Shown in pieces: positions 33,763 through 46,435 of a DNA stretch of 64,000 bases. Position numbers and translations under genes: made by a program. Source of the stretch: Scolanthus callimorphus (lineage: Eukaryota; Cnidaria; Anthozoa; Actiniaria; Edwardsiidae); NCBI GenBank assembly GCA_033964015.1, contig CM066914.1, forward strand, positions 9,911,831-9,975,830, in the 5' to 3' direction. The notes below the pieces were generated by a model. That model had not been told where the DNA came from, ran no database searches, and worked only from the letters and a program-made list of their open reading frames with translations. Each line of letters starts with the position of its first letter. Within the stretch, counting starts at the first letter, position 1.

Positions 33763-36700
33763 TTATTTCATTGTGGGGAAGGCGGTGCGTACTTGTTGGG
33801 GCGTGGCATCTTCATCTCGCCATAGGCTGGTGATGGTTTTTGTACCCGTGTAAAAACCAATACCCTGAAACAATCACAGCTTGAAGATTATGCTCGGCAA
33901 CAAGACGAGTCAATACGGACGCGGAAAGTGATTTTTGCTTTCGAGCGCCTTAGGGAATCGTCGGCGCTTAGGAGCGGGTAAATAGATGGCTACTAGCTCT
34001 TAGTTTACCAAACCAAGCAAACAGGCATTTGCGTGAAAGCAAGGGAAATAGAGCATCGTTACTAAGATACGCTTGTTGACGTTAGTAGACGCGACTAAAT
34101 GAAGAGTTTTAAACTGATTTTCAGACAAAATCAGATGACTGTCGAATGTAAATCAGACTTGCATTTTGTACACTTTGCATGCTATTGGTTGAGGTCATGG
34201 TTCTTTGTTTAGTCAGCCAATCAGAATGCGAAGAAAACCCCACACACAAAGTGATTCTTGTTTTCTTGAGTCACGACTAAACGAAGACCTATTTACTTTC
34301 TCCCCTGATTGATTTGTTGTTGAATTTGTTTCGTTCCTGGTTAGCTAAGTGTATTTTATTTGCGTTTAGCTTTCGACACTCAGCTGAAATAGGCAAATAC
34401 AACAATAAGTGTTTCTAATGCCCAATTGTTCCTAATACATTTGTTGTTCCTAATGGCCTTGTTGTTCCTAATGGCCTTGTTGTTCCTAATGACCTTGTTG
34501 TTCCTAACGCCCTTGTCGTCGTATGTTTGTGGTGTCGCCTCACCTGTTTTCCGTAGAAGTGCGAGTCGCCGAGGAAGGAACCTCGGGATCCAGTGAAAGA
34601 GAACATTGGTAGAGGAACAGGGATGGGTACGTTAACACCAATCTGCAGAGAAGACAAGAGAAACTATGAATTCCACAGACAACAAATATCAGATCAAAAC
34701 ATTGGGTAGGATTCACTAATTAAATCATTTTGAAATTCTCATCTTAAGTAAAATAATAAATGTCAAAAAGACGTCGTTTATAAGTCACTTTGATTCTAGG
34801 TCCCAAAAGACCCTAATAAATACACACTCTACTCAAAATCCTGAAATATCTGTGGTCCTTCGAGTCTTCTGGAACCTTGTTTATGACGTACAAGGTCTTC
34901 TAAACGAGTAAATCGCACACTTGCGACAACTAATAAAATCATGACCACAAAATTACCTGTCCCACGTCGATTTTCTGAGAATACTTGCGAGCTACGGCTC
35001 CCGAGTTGGTGAAAATAGCGGTACCATTTCCATAGGGGTTCTTGTTGATGATGTCAATAGCCTGCAAGGGAGAGTGTAGACTGGATGTTAACAACATCAC
35101 ACTGATAGAGAGAAAGGAGAAAACTAGCATGCATAGCAAGCGCAAAAGGGAAAGGGGCGCCGAGGACGCGAGGGAACGGGGAGAGAACTGGTATTGGAAC
35201 AAGTCCTCCATGCTTGTGACTCACCTCGTCCATAGTTTCCACGTTGAGCGTGATAAGTACGGGCCCAAAGATCTCTTCCGTGTAGCACTTCATCTCTGGT
35301 TTAACTTCAGAGAGAATCGTTGGTCCAACGAAGTTTCCTTTTTCGTAACCTTTAACGACAACATCCCGGCCATCCAGATCCAGCTAGCAATATAGAGACA
35401 GAAATTATGATAGGCTGATAGAGATTTAGTATTTCAGATTAATTAACAAGTTGCCGTCGCCAATCAAGACTGATAGGCCATACCTTAGCACCTTCATCAA
35501 CACCACTCTGCACAAGGTCACACACCCTCTGTTTAGCCTGTGGTGTAATGACTGGCCCAAGGTCAGCACCGGGCTGGTCACCTGATGACAGACACACAGA
35601 TGATTGGTTATAGAACACTATGACTATCTACAAGAGTAGGTTATATAGGCCATAGACTATGGGTAGGCTCTATAGGCATGTATAAGCTAAACTGTGTGAA
35701 TATTAATAATGAAATGCAGCTTATAACAAAGGATCATGCATGTATAAAGCAGGGCAGAAGTATAGGAACTTGTGCTTTTGACCAAAACTTAGTTTACTGC
35801 CTGTCCCCTTTCTGGAAAATCATCACATAGTTTTAGTATTCAGTACCCAGTTTTGTGAATGATATTACATTCTTTCTTTGTGCTCCACAGGCCTTGCTAT
35901 AAACGACAAAATGTGCTTATTAATGGCAGTCAATTTGTCCTAAAGAGATGCTAATCTGCTGGGCCTGCGTCAAGATTAGTTCCAAAGCTGGAAACAATTT
36001 ATCTTTCTTGATGGGACATATGTCCATTAAAACGTCTTTCTTAGTTTTGTCTCTACTGGAAAGCTCGCCAGAAATATCTGAAAATTGGTCGAGCATTTGG
36101 CCATTTTGATCGGACAATGACCGGCAGTAATTTCCAGCTCTGAGTTCATTCATAGTTTGACTTTTTGTTTTGCAATACCTGCGTTGACTTGAAGTTGTTT
36201 TGCTTTCTCCACTAGCTCTGGAATCCATTCCTTAGTCTCCCCTACAAAAATGGCAGTAGAGAGGGCCATGCACCTCTGACCAGCTGCACCAAATGCTGCC
36301 CCTACAAGCTAATGGTAAAGAATTCTGGATTGAATTTTAACATCTAGCAGTGGTTATCTATTCCCAGCTAGCAGAGGTCTCTCTTCCCTTCTAGTCTCAT
36401 TTTTTCTTGCATGAGAGACCTGCTAGCAGGTAAGGTTATCTAATGCTGGCATAATGCATGTCTGAATGGCCATAAAAATATCATGTTTTGTACATCTAAA
36501 CATTTGCTTTGTGCGAGACAACAAAAAGTGAACTTAGACTAGATGTCAGATACTGTCTTGAAAAAGTAAATCAGACTGCATTTCAGCACATTCCTATTGG
36601 TTGAGATCTTGGATCGTTGTTCAGCCAGCCAAGAGAATGCAAAGAAACACAAAACACACAGCATCTCTTTTTTATTGGGTACTTAGATTCATCCCATGAT

Positions 36701-39700
36701 TGGTTAGTAGTTGAATGGGTTTCGTTTCTGATCTGTATTATTTTTGTGCTTAGTTTGCGACATTTATTTGAAATCTGCTCTTATACCTGGTTTAATGCAT
36801 TTTCCTTGCTTGCATCAGGCATAATAACGCCATGATTCTTGGCACCCTAGTGAACAATTAACACACCAGTTAATTTCAAGTACCATTCAACCAAGTCAAA
36901 TGCTAAAGGCAGGTTCACACTCGCAGTATAATACCATTATGTCACAGCAGCAAAAGGGTGGGGAAATAACAGAAATGCTTAAGCATTTTCAATGCAGCAT
37001 TTATTTCTTCAGGACTGTGTCCTCATTTAAGTACATTTTCATTTCGAGTGTGAGAATTTTGTCCATGTGATGCCGTGCTTATGTTGTTATCTTTCTAGTG
37101 TGAACAAGATTTACCATTTACCACTTACCATGTTACTTTGCACCCTTTTCCCATTCTTTGATCCTCGCTCGTAAATATACTTTCCCTTTAAGGAAATGAG
37201 CATACTAATACTTATTAAATCATATAGAACCATTTTATGTTCACTAAATTAATCTAATCATGACTCCACAAATCAAGTACGCATGACAGGAAAGGAAATG
37301 AAAAACAAGAAACTTACTGCTTGGTCAGAGCCAACAAAAGAAATTGCTTTGATATCAGGGTTGTCACAAATGAAGGTAACAGCTGTAAGAGGGACAGAAA
37401 AGTGATTTCAACACTACAGTAAAACTACAATATTATTATATCTTATGATCAAGACTATCAAGGGATAAAAGTTTGTAATACAATAGTATTGTTCGTTGCA
37501 ATTGATGAATAGTCACTGGTATTTTAGAGAGTAAAAAAAAAGCCATGGAGTTGCACCTTGTTGCTTGGAGCAACAGTATGCACACTGCAGTGCCTTACTT
37601 TCTATCAACAACATTAGAAAATTCACTTTACACATGGTAAAAGCACTGACCATCTCGAGCTCCATGGATACAGTTAACAACACCATCAGGTACTCCAGCA
37701 TCCTTAGCCATCTGCAAGAGCATCATACAAGCCCCTGGATCTCTCTCGGATGGTTTGATGACATAGGTGTTGCCGCAGACAAGAGCCATAGGGAACATCT
37801 GTAAACGAAATGCAAAACCTGGCATCCAGTAAAACTATCCTATTACTAACCAACTGAAGGTAATTCAGAACCTAATTTATTAAAAGATGAAACTTGACCA
37901 AGCTTTGTAAAACTTTAAAAAATGCACCCCACCCCCCCCCCCCCCCCCCCCCTTTTCTAAAACCTGGATCTGCCATTCTATAACATTTTAAAACTTCCCT
38001 GAGTAAGGGTTAAATATAACTATTTTTCATCCCTCAAAGTTTTCTTGTGCTGCCCCTGTACATCACAGAATATATTAATTTGTGTGGAAACAAAGAGTCT
38101 ATCTCCCAATGGTGAAAGGGGAACATGCCTCTTTGTTGCCGAATTAATGTTGCACTGGGATTTCTGCAAAGGCTACTAACAAGCCCAAACAGATTTTCAA
38201 CAGTGCTATATCATACAAACAAAATGTTCAAACTCAAGGGAATTATGTAGAGCCACAAGATCACTATTCTACACTTACCCAAAGTGGAATCATAGCTGGG
38301 AAATTAAACCTAAAAGACAAAAATGTTTTGAATAGATTTTTATTTATTAAAGAATGCAAAGCAAAAGTCGATCAAAACTAAGCAACATATTGAACTTACG
38401 GGGTAATTCCTGCACAGACACCAAGTGGTACTCTATATGTGTATGTATCCATATCCTTTGTCACTTGGGGCATGGTCTCACCCATCTGCAGTGATGTGAT
38501 GGAGCAAGCATGTTCAACCACCTCTAAAATTATAAGAATTACATTTGGTGTACTATGTAAAGTACAAAAATATATTTCCACCATACATGTACATAAGAAT
38601 TAAATGAACATGAAAGCATGATTTCACAAACAGGAAAGTGTGCAAGTATGTACTTACGCAGTCCTCTCAGTACATCTCCCTCAGCATCTGCTAATGTCTT
38701 GCCCTGCTCTAAGGTTATATTCTTGGCAAGTTCTTTCTATTAGAGAGTAACATCATAAAACTTGTTTGTTATTATTTCACATAGAGGGCTGTTTTTATTT
38801 TCATATTTTCCTTTAAATAATGGGGAGAATTTCAATCTGAGTGGGGGACAATAGCTGTGGGGAGACTCTGAGATTATCATATAGGTACATCAAATCTCAA
38901 GTCCAAATGTGTAGTTCCAGAAAATATCCATCCCCTCCCCATGGAAGGGTGTTGAAAAGTGACCCCCCCCCCACCCCGCTTGAATTTCCAAAGGAAAAAT
39001 ACAGGTAAATTGACCCCTCTGGATTTTCTAATCCCTTCTTGGGTGGGGGGGGGGGGGGATTTTCTGGAACCACACTCTGCAAACCCTAACATATATTGTT
39101 AATACCTACCATGTTTTGTTTGATAAGGTGCTGTAGGTTAAACATGGTTTGCTGTCTTGTCAGCACAGATGTCTCAGACCATGCTGGGAAAGCGGCACAG
39201 GCAGCATCAACAGCCGCCTGCATCTCATCCTGGGTACACTCAGGGACTCGTGTGATCACTTCATTTGTTGCCTGAAATTTACAACATCCGTGAGTTTCCT
39301 TGCATTAAACATGCCAAATCATTTGTTCAAGTGTTATCCTTCAAACTTTGGGTTAATTTGTTAAATATCTCCCCAATAATTCCTGGCATTTACTGAGCTC
39401 TTACAACAACAAGATGTGATTTCAATACTAACAAAAAATCGAAGGCTTACTTACAGGATTATGTAAGTCAATCCATTTGGAGGTGTTGGACTCAACAAAT
39501 TCACCATTGATGAACATCTTTGTATTTGGAACCTAAATAACATTTCAAATTTTGAAGTAATTACAGTAAATTATGCATCATATTAATATCTCTTCAGCAG
39601 GATAACAGCAACATAAACTACGGCTCCATTGCTGTAATGTTTCTTGCAGGAAATGCTAAGAGGTGCTGCCTAAAAAATAAAGTACAAAAATACTTAAAAC

Positions 39701-40724
39701 TAGGGTTAGGCACCATGGTCACTTCTTTACCACCCAAAAGACTGGACTTGTAAAGAGAGACTCATAAGACATTTGATTATTTACATGTTAGATTTTGCTA
39801 GAAGCATGTTAACATTTAGGTGCGCCACCTTCCCAGAAAGGGGGATGTAGTGTCAGCGTATCATTGGGTAGCCTGCGGCTACATGCGCGCGCATAGCGAT
39901 AAGAGACATGTGACTGATTGTAACCGAGTTGGAGCTTGAATAGAGACAAGGAGCTTTACTAGTGTTTCTTGGTGTTTATTGAGCCGATATTTAGCCAGTA
40001 CAACACTACAAACATGATCTACACCATCAACAAGAAGACTAGATTTAGGCATGATATTTTCTCTCTAGTCGTGACATGCCCACTTTTTAGCCTTTAGGCT
40101 TGACAAGCATAGGTGTGACAATTTGTAGGTTTACATTACTTAAAAGGCAGTTAGAAATGACAAGTGAAAGTACAGTAACACAAGTCTGGAAAAATTCCTG
40201 GAAAACCTGCACAGCATCAGATCAAAAACTATTCTTGGTTTGCATGTGACGTCACTGGCGGCCATGTTGGTAGTGTAAAACAAAAGAAAGTTCATTTGCT
40301 CCTTTTATTCAGGTCACCAACATGGCCGCCGTGCTTTTGTTATTTTATTCCCAAAGGAATGATTGCAAATCAAGAATAGTCAGTGGATTAAAATTTCTTG
40401 CATTTGGCAAGATTGTAAGAGCTTGAATGTATGTTTTTTGATGCAAGCATTCCAGGGTAACCAGATTCGTGTCCATAAATTATTGCTTGTTCTCCGAACA
40501 ATTGTACTTAAAAAAATATTAATTTGCCTATTTCACCTCTAAACACAAAATAAAGACTTCTGGATGGACCAGGTGAAGTCATCATCATGGATCTCTTCAA
40601 TTTTATCGGTGTATCTCCAGATTTCACAAAAATTACAAATAACTCTGGCAAATCACATTGAAGTAGTCTTTACCTTTCTAGTGAGAGCCAAAACTCTTCC
40701 CAAAGCGCTAGGAGATCGCAGCAT
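33763..40724 (-). CDS. ALDH6A1: Methylmalonate-semialdehyde dehydrogenase (acylating), mitochondrial
   Basis: Seventeen exons: 40724-40674, 39669-39622, 39532-39455, 39271-39110, 38736-38658, 38523-38400, 38309-38279, 37798-37651, 37382-37318, 37185-37129, 36846-36787, 36308-36179, 35581-35484, 35383-35225, 35061-34957, 34642-34544 and 33864-33763. All phases agree and total 531 residues, against 535 in human. The start gives an Arg-rich mitochondrial presequence ([17 protein letters not shown]). Hallmarks are [10 protein letters not shown], the NAD-site [23 protein letters not shown] where other ALDHs have ELGGK, catalytic Cys314 in [15 protein letters not shown] and [11 protein letters not shown]. 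The enzyme converts malonate and methylmalonate semialdehydes to acetyl- and propionyl-CoA with NAD and CoA, in valine and pyrimidine catabolism in the matrix. Introns carry several MITEs. It is head-to-head with LIN52. Confidence 0.97.
34435..34515. repeat. Short tandem repeat beside an ALDH6A1 splice donor
   Basis: Four to five copies of a 20-bp unit (TTGTTGTTCCTAATGGCC) lie in the last intron, starting about 30 bases past the exon 16 donor. Confidence 0.75.
36908..37108. mobile_element. Degenerate foldback MITE in ALDH6A1 intron
   Basis: GGCAGGTTCACACTCGCAG on the left is partly inverted on the right (CTAGTGTGAACAAGATT). It lies between the exons at 36787-36846 and 37129-37185, ending 21 bases from the latter. 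Confidence 0.5.
38905..39076. mobile_element. C/G-rich MITE in ALDH6A1 intron
   Basis: AGTTCCAGAAAATATCCATCCCC pairs with GGGGGATTTTCTGGAACCACA, with C- and G-runs beside the arms. Same family as 25506-25650. Confidence 0.7.
40228..40380. mobile_element. Foldback MITE in ALDH6A1 intron 1
   Basis: ACTATTCTTGGTTTGCA pairs with TGCAAATCAAGAATAGT, and the centre pairs GGCGGCCATGTTGGT with ACCAACATGGCCGCC. Confidence 0.8.
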
Positions 40725-41198
40725 TTTCCCACTTTTTGCCAGGTTCCAGATGAGATGTTCGATCAACGTGGAGTCCAGACAAGAGGGACGTTATTCTGTC
40801 TTGTTACATAATAAGGGACCTTCTCAAGCAGCCTAGCTCCCATTGTCCTCTGGGTAATTTTCAAGATGGCGAGTTCGGGCGGGGGGTCTTTGTGAAAAAA
40901 TAAAATAAAAACACTTATCGCTACCTAAAAGTAATCTTTAACTTCTTATGGAAAAATGTCTCAGAAAGTAAAAAGAGTTAACAAGGAAGTTGAAAAATAG
41001 CCAAAAGTGATAGGGTCCTTATTTTATAGTCAGTGTGAGCTCTTGGCACTAAAGGCCGACGGAGCCTGGTAACTATTATGGGCGAAGGGCGCAGAAGTCA
41101 AAAGTGTTGTGGTTGTTCAAATATTGCTCTGTGTTTTTCTTGAATTTTAGATGTTATGAAGTAGATTTTGCCTCGTATTTTGCGACTCGACCGCTTAA
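40725..41198. promoter_or_regulatory. Shared head-to-head promoter region of ALDH6A1 and LIN52
   Basis: Only 474 bp separate the two start codons, which point away from each other. No TATA box is obvious near either gene. There is a GC-rich block (GGCGAGTTCGGGCGGGG, about 40866-40882) and a GGCCGACGGAGCC block at 41053. Shared regulation is inferred from geometry alone. Confidence 0.5.
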
Positions 41199-44100
41199 AT
41201 GGATTCTCCAAGCCCTGGTAAGTTTTATTTTAAAGTACTTGCATTGACAAAGGGTAAAAAATGGAAACTAAATTTGACTTTTTTCTGAAGTAAGGTTCAA
41301 AACGAACTCAAATCAAATTCTGTAAACTTTAAGCTTAATCTGTTCACTTTTGGTCTCTCCCGGCACAGAACTTGATCAGAGTTTGCAAGGACTGTTGAGT
41401 TATGAAAGACTTGACAGAGCATCCCCTGACTTGTGGCCAGAACAAAGTAAGTGTAACTGTAAGCACATATGTACCCTGTGGCTGCAGTCACAGCATAATG
41501 CATTTGAATTTCCCACAAGCACACAGGGCCATTCCATTTTTTATCCACATACCCCTATTGACGAGTTTTTCCGAGGGGTTCTGAAATCTGATTTCCGAGG
41601 GGTGTTAATGGAAAATAACTGCTTTTTTGGGTGTTTAGGCTCCTATTGACGAGAATTTCCGAGGGGTTTAGCTGCTATTGACGATATTTTCTGATTTTCC
41701 GAGGGGTTTTGAAGCCTTTTGTGGAAGAAATTCAGAAATTTGAGGGGTCTCCCGCCTCCGAGGCAATTTTCTGAGGGGTCTAGTCAAAAAATCATTTCCA
41801 AGGGGTCAAATTCTTAGTCATCTCGTCAATAGGGGGTATGTGGATATAAAATGGAATGGCCCACAGAGGCCATAAATATCCCTAAAAATTTCGTTTTGTG
41901 CCTACGTGAAATGACAACTGTGTTTTCAGCTTTTGCAGTTTTATCCTAGTAATAGATTTATGCCTAGATTTCTGATGAATTACGCCAATGTTAGTACAAG
42001 GCATAAATTATGACTATCATTATTTCGAGCCCTGATCTGCAAACAAGCCACACTCCCATACTTGGTTGGTTTGCATGGTTCTACAGGAATCAGAGATGCC
42101 AAGTCTCTCACTTTTTGTGCGAGTCTCCTGTATTTAGGATCTTGTCCCGCTAAAAAAAAATTTCCAGTCCCATACATTTACTGTATTCTCCTGCATAATT
42201 TTCCTTGGATTTGGAGAATGGCCCAGAACCTCACCTTTTGACATGCTACATAGGTTGGCATCTACGAAGATGTGCACCACTCTGACTCACAGGAAAGTTC
42301 CTGCATGTCAGTGACTTGGAAAAAGTTACTGTCAGAAAAGTAACTGGAAATTGTGCAAAAAGAATGTGCCCTGGAATCAACAGCACACTATGTTGAAATA
42401 ATTTTTTCGTTGTTTGTATGTTTTTGATGGTCTTCCCATGAACCCATGTGTGATCTGGTGATCCATTTGCAACAGCTGGCATAAAAAAACTGATGGCTTT
42501 AGATGCATAGAGATACATATTTAGGTTCTTCAAAGTATATTTCTCTATAGTAAAATCACTTTGATTTTGGGTGGTAAACATCAATATTAAAGGTCAAAAT
42601 AGATCTTTCTAGAGATTTTACATGCTGTGCCTTTTAGTTCCAGGTGTTTCAGATTTTGCTTCACTAGCTACAAGTGTAAGTAGATGTTGTCATCTCTTCC
42701 CATTTCTTCTCATTTGTATTAAAAATACAATACGTTTACTTATAATAAGGAGGTCCCCATGGCACTGAGCCATGTGTGCACCCCAGCACCAGTCACACTG
42801 ATGTCTCAGTGGAAAGCACACTCAGCAAGCAGCAGCAAGCACTCTTGTGATTGTGCCATGTAAGCCAATCATGCATTGTGCAACTCCAAGCTACTGTTGG
42901 CCATATACTAGCCAGCCCAAAGGCCCTCATTAACCTTGAATTAAGCCAGATACTGTAACCAGAATAGGAGCATGTTAAAAATAGACAGGCAACTGCTATT
43001 CCATTTCTCATAGTTTGATTGGATGATTACTACACAATTTTTTTTAACAGCCCTACTCACTAAGTAGCAGCCCACCTAAGTGGTTGAGTGATCTAGAAAA
43101 AGATGACATGGATATGCTACAAGGTATTAAAATAATATATAGAACCTGTCCATTTAGTTAAACAACAGTAATCTTAAATCCACTGGAAATGAATGATACT
43201 GGATTAATGTAACTCAGATTTCAACCTCTTTATTCGGACATCACCAATATTACTAGATTAATTTGATCTGTGGGAAAGCAAACTTTTCATCTTCAGTTGT
43301 CATCTGGCAGCTTAATTTGATACAACATAGACTCTCTTGGACAAAATATTCTGGCAACCAAGTTTTTCAACTTTTATCATGATCATGAACCAACTGGGGC
43401 TTGATGAAATAATAAAATTGTAAATGTTGGGCCCTGCTCTTGATGAAATGTGAGATCAACATGCTGAAATAATAAGAGAAAGGAAGTCAAAGAGGCAAAT
43501 TTCACATTATTTTGTTGAACCATCCTTCATACTGGATTGTACATCAATCATATTTGGACATTCCATGTTGCGGACATTACATTCAGAGACAAATTTCAGA
43601 ATTACAAATGCCTGTAAATTATTTCAAAATGCAATCAGTATAATCCTATAATAAGTTTTCAAAGGAGCTTTATAGCCCTCTCATACCAAACACAATGACG
43701 TTTTTCAAATCCTCTTTTTTCATAGCGTGCCTTGATTTTTTTTACTGTGTTGCAGACATTACGAAAGAAAACAATCATTTTTTTATTGAAAACTTTAAAT
43801 TAGTTTTGTAGAAACGTTTATTAGAAATAATGAAGTTTACTTTTTTGGTTAATGATCAAAATATTCATGCTGCCAGAAAAAAATTTCAACATTCATTGCA
43901 TTGGAAGATTTACATTAAATAAAAGAATGCGTTGCAGACATTACATCAATTGTTGCGGACATTGCACTTTTTGGGATAGCAATTTTGTAACTTCTTTGTT
44001 GGTGCCATATGTTGATGGAAGTTTTCAGCTTTGTTATAGCATCAGGGTTTCCACTTTAAGATTTTAAGACAATTTAGAACATTGAAAGAATAAAATTCTG

Positions 44101-44746
44101 TACTTTTTAATGATTCAAAAGCATGAATTTTGACTAATGATACCGGTCTGCCAATTAGCCTATCTACACTAACACATTGTTGTATTTTGGATACACAGAA
44201 TTTGGCAGTTTAACCACTTCCCAACTCATGGAGAAAGTTCGGGGATTACAGAACTTGGCCTTTCAACTTGGACTTGATGAAGGTATAGAAGATTTGTTAC
44301 AACAATAATGCATTTATTCGTAGCAGCTTTGATGAAACCAATTCTGATGCTTGGACAATAATAAACAAAGGTTGAAATCTATGTTTAATACTTTGGAGAA
44401 AGACGTTTCAAGCATAAGCCCTTTGTCAGAGTCATTGGTCTTTCTCCAATAAAAGGCTAATGCCTTTTATTTTTCTATAGTTAGATATTAGCAGGCGAAG
44501 AGCCACTCTTTATTGGATGAACTGCTAATTAGCTCATTATTATTATTATTATTATTATGCTTGAAATGTCAGCAAAATATTTTAGTTCTTTGCTTTTTTC
44601 CATGTTTACCTCCCTGCCCAGTTTCCCTGCCAATCGCTATACCAAATTCTGATTCTTGACGAACATTTTTGTTTCTTGCAGCACGAGAAATGACAAGAGG
44701 CAAATTCCTCAATATTTTGGAGAAGAAAAACAACAATAGAAGATGA
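41199..44746 (+). CDS. LIN52: LIN52, subunit of the MuvB/DREAM cell-cycle complex
   Basis: Exons are 41199-41217, 41369-41446, 42638-42675, 43051-43123, 44199-44282 and 44682-44746; phases agree (1, 1, 0, 1, 1) and give 118 residues, against 116 in human. Residues 15-21 are LLSYERL, fitting the LxSxExL motif that docks on the pocket of p107/p130. Ser25 in DRASPDLWPEQ corresponds to the human serine phosphorylated by DYRK1A to assemble DREAM. The C-terminal half (PKWLSDLEKDDMDMLQE, then LMEKVRGLQNLAFQLGLDEAREMTRGKFLNILEK) is the conserved MuvB-binding helix region. By family, the protein sits in the nucleus and links MuvB either to pocket proteins (repression in quiescence) or to B-Myb (mitotic activation). 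An AATAAA lies at 44967. Introns hold a 337-bp MITE and GCGGACATTAC repeats. Confidence 0.96.
41526..41862. mobile_element. MITE in LIN52 intron 2
   Basis: Inverted ends of about 42 bp (GGGCCATTCCATTTTTTATCC... and ...GGATATAAAATGGAATGGCCC) enclose repeated TTCCGAGGGGT and CTATTGACGA words. ACA flanks both sides and may be the target-site duplication. Confidence 0.85.
43555..43985. repeat. Scattered TTGCGGACATTAC repeats in LIN52 intron 4
   Basis: The word TGTTGC(G/A)GACATT occurs at about 43567, 43751, 43932 and 43951, in the same orientation, with unrelated spacing. It may be a decayed tandem repeat. Confidence 0.4.
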
Positions 44747-44966
44747 CAGTCTGTGAGTCTACAAGTGAACAGGCTAGAACAATATAATTTTTACACATAT
44801 GATAGAATATAAAGCACAGGGAATCCAAAGCAGGCATGTACTATGGACTTTATTTTGAAGATTTTATTTTAACAAGAACATAAGGCATGTTTGATTAAAA
44901 TGATTTCAGTGAAAATTTTGGTGTTTCTTGTTTTTGTTCCAACTTGTGCTTCTGATATTGAACATG

Positions 44967-44972
44967 AATAAA
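44967..44972 (+). terminator. Candidate poly(A) signal for LIN52
   Basis: AATAAA lies 220 bases after the LIN52 stop codon, in AT-rich sequence. Confidence 0.5.
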
Positions 44973-46435
44973 AAGGCTAAAAGGTGGTCTGTAACAACAT
45001 GACTTACTAATGTTGAAATTTTAAAGATGAATAATTAAGACTTTTTAAGATTGACCTTTTTTGATGGCCTTGTGATCAGTCCATATCCATTCATAATCAA
45101 TATAAATGACCGTCTTGAATAGAATTACAAAGCTAAAAAAAGCACCATTTAGGCAGCCTAAACTGTCTGTTTTTAACAAAATGTTTATAAAAACAAGAAG
45201 AGTAATCTACTCAAACAATCAAGAATCTTATGTTCTGCTTCATATTAGGGGCCGACCATTTAACTTTTGAGGGGGGGGGGGGGGCTTTTTTGTCGGTGCA
45301 ATATTTTTTTTCTACCTCTGTTAAGCGGTGAGAATTTTTTCCAATAAAAAAGAAGGGTTTAGTCACCAGTTTGCTGTGCAGGAAATTTTTTTCGGCCCGA
45401 AAAAAAAAAAAACCACCAACCCCCCCTCCCCCCCCTCAAGAGTTAAATGGTCGGCCGCTTAGTGAGATTTAAAAAGAGCAACTGAAATTTGTAACATAGC
45501 TCAACCTACCCATAATGTACTGCTTTGTCACCATTTTGATGCCAACAAAATGGCGGTCTTGACAAAAAGCTCAAAATAATGTAGTTCTTGTTTCTGACAG
45601 TTCTGAATATTTTGCTAACAAACGCAAGAAGGGCTTGTAAAAGAACAAACCTTTTGCATGAAGTCAATGTTTTTGATGGAAATCAATGAAACCAAAAGCA
45701 AAGCAATGAATTATGGGCAGAGTGAATCAGCTTCTACTTTAATAACAGCTATCTTGATAAATTATTCCAAATTATTTTGAAAACTGTTTCAGTCTAGTAA
45801 GAAATCAAAAAAGATCAATTGGCAATCCAATTCCATCTGCTAAATAACAAACTAGAAAAACCTCCACATTATCTAGCAGTATAAGTTTTTGCTTATTATT
45901 GATTCTTGTGAATTGGGACTGCAAATTTTAATTTTTCAGTTCATCATTATTGGTTTCTCTTATCTTCACTCACTACAGGAACGCATTAATTTTCATTGTT
46001 TGCTCGCCCCATCTGACAAAAACCTTTTGATGGCTGAGGGCTTTTATGCAGCTCTAGTGAGTTATCAAATCAATTACTAGTTGTTTGATTTGCGTGACTT
46101 TTGTCCATTGAACAAGAGCCACTGATTGGCTAATCGCAATCAAATTCATGAATAATTCAACTCTAACCTCATTTGCAGCGCATTTGTGTGATCACTTTGA
46201 CAGTAACGTTGATTAAATTCAACCCGCGAATTCCTTAGAGATCGCGCGACCCGTCTGTTTGTGGTAAAAGTCCCACGTTAGAAACGCAGATTTCAAGACG
46301 TTCTAAGATTACACGGACCGTTTCCCGGGCCTGTAGCCCTCTTCAGACGAGTCAACTGGTTGATTCCAATATCCAAGTAAACTAGTTCGTCATTTTGTCC
46401 AAGTTTGGAAAGATATCACAAGTTAGACTGCAAAA
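44973..46435. other. Intergenic region between LIN52 and ODF3
   Basis: No gene seen. It holds the MITE at 45248-45458 and a piece (about 45819-45845, GGCAATCCAATTCCATCTGC) shared with the elements at 2112 and 57409. The last 350 bases before ODF3 should contain its promoter; no TATA box is clear. Confidence 0.45.
45248..45458. mobile_element. MITE with TTA target-site duplication and G/C runs
   Basis: GGGGCCGACCATTTAAC on the left is inverted on the right as AGTTAAATGGTCGGCCGC; TTA flanks both ends (45245-45247 and 45459-45461). A run of G follows the left arm and C-runs precede the right arm. A truncated copy starts at 7620 after another TTA. Confidence 0.85.

Noticed and set aside
39845..40090. 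Possible solo LTR (TGTCAGCG...TACAACACTACA)
   Set aside because: No target-site duplication, primer-binding site or second copy was visible, so I could not support it.
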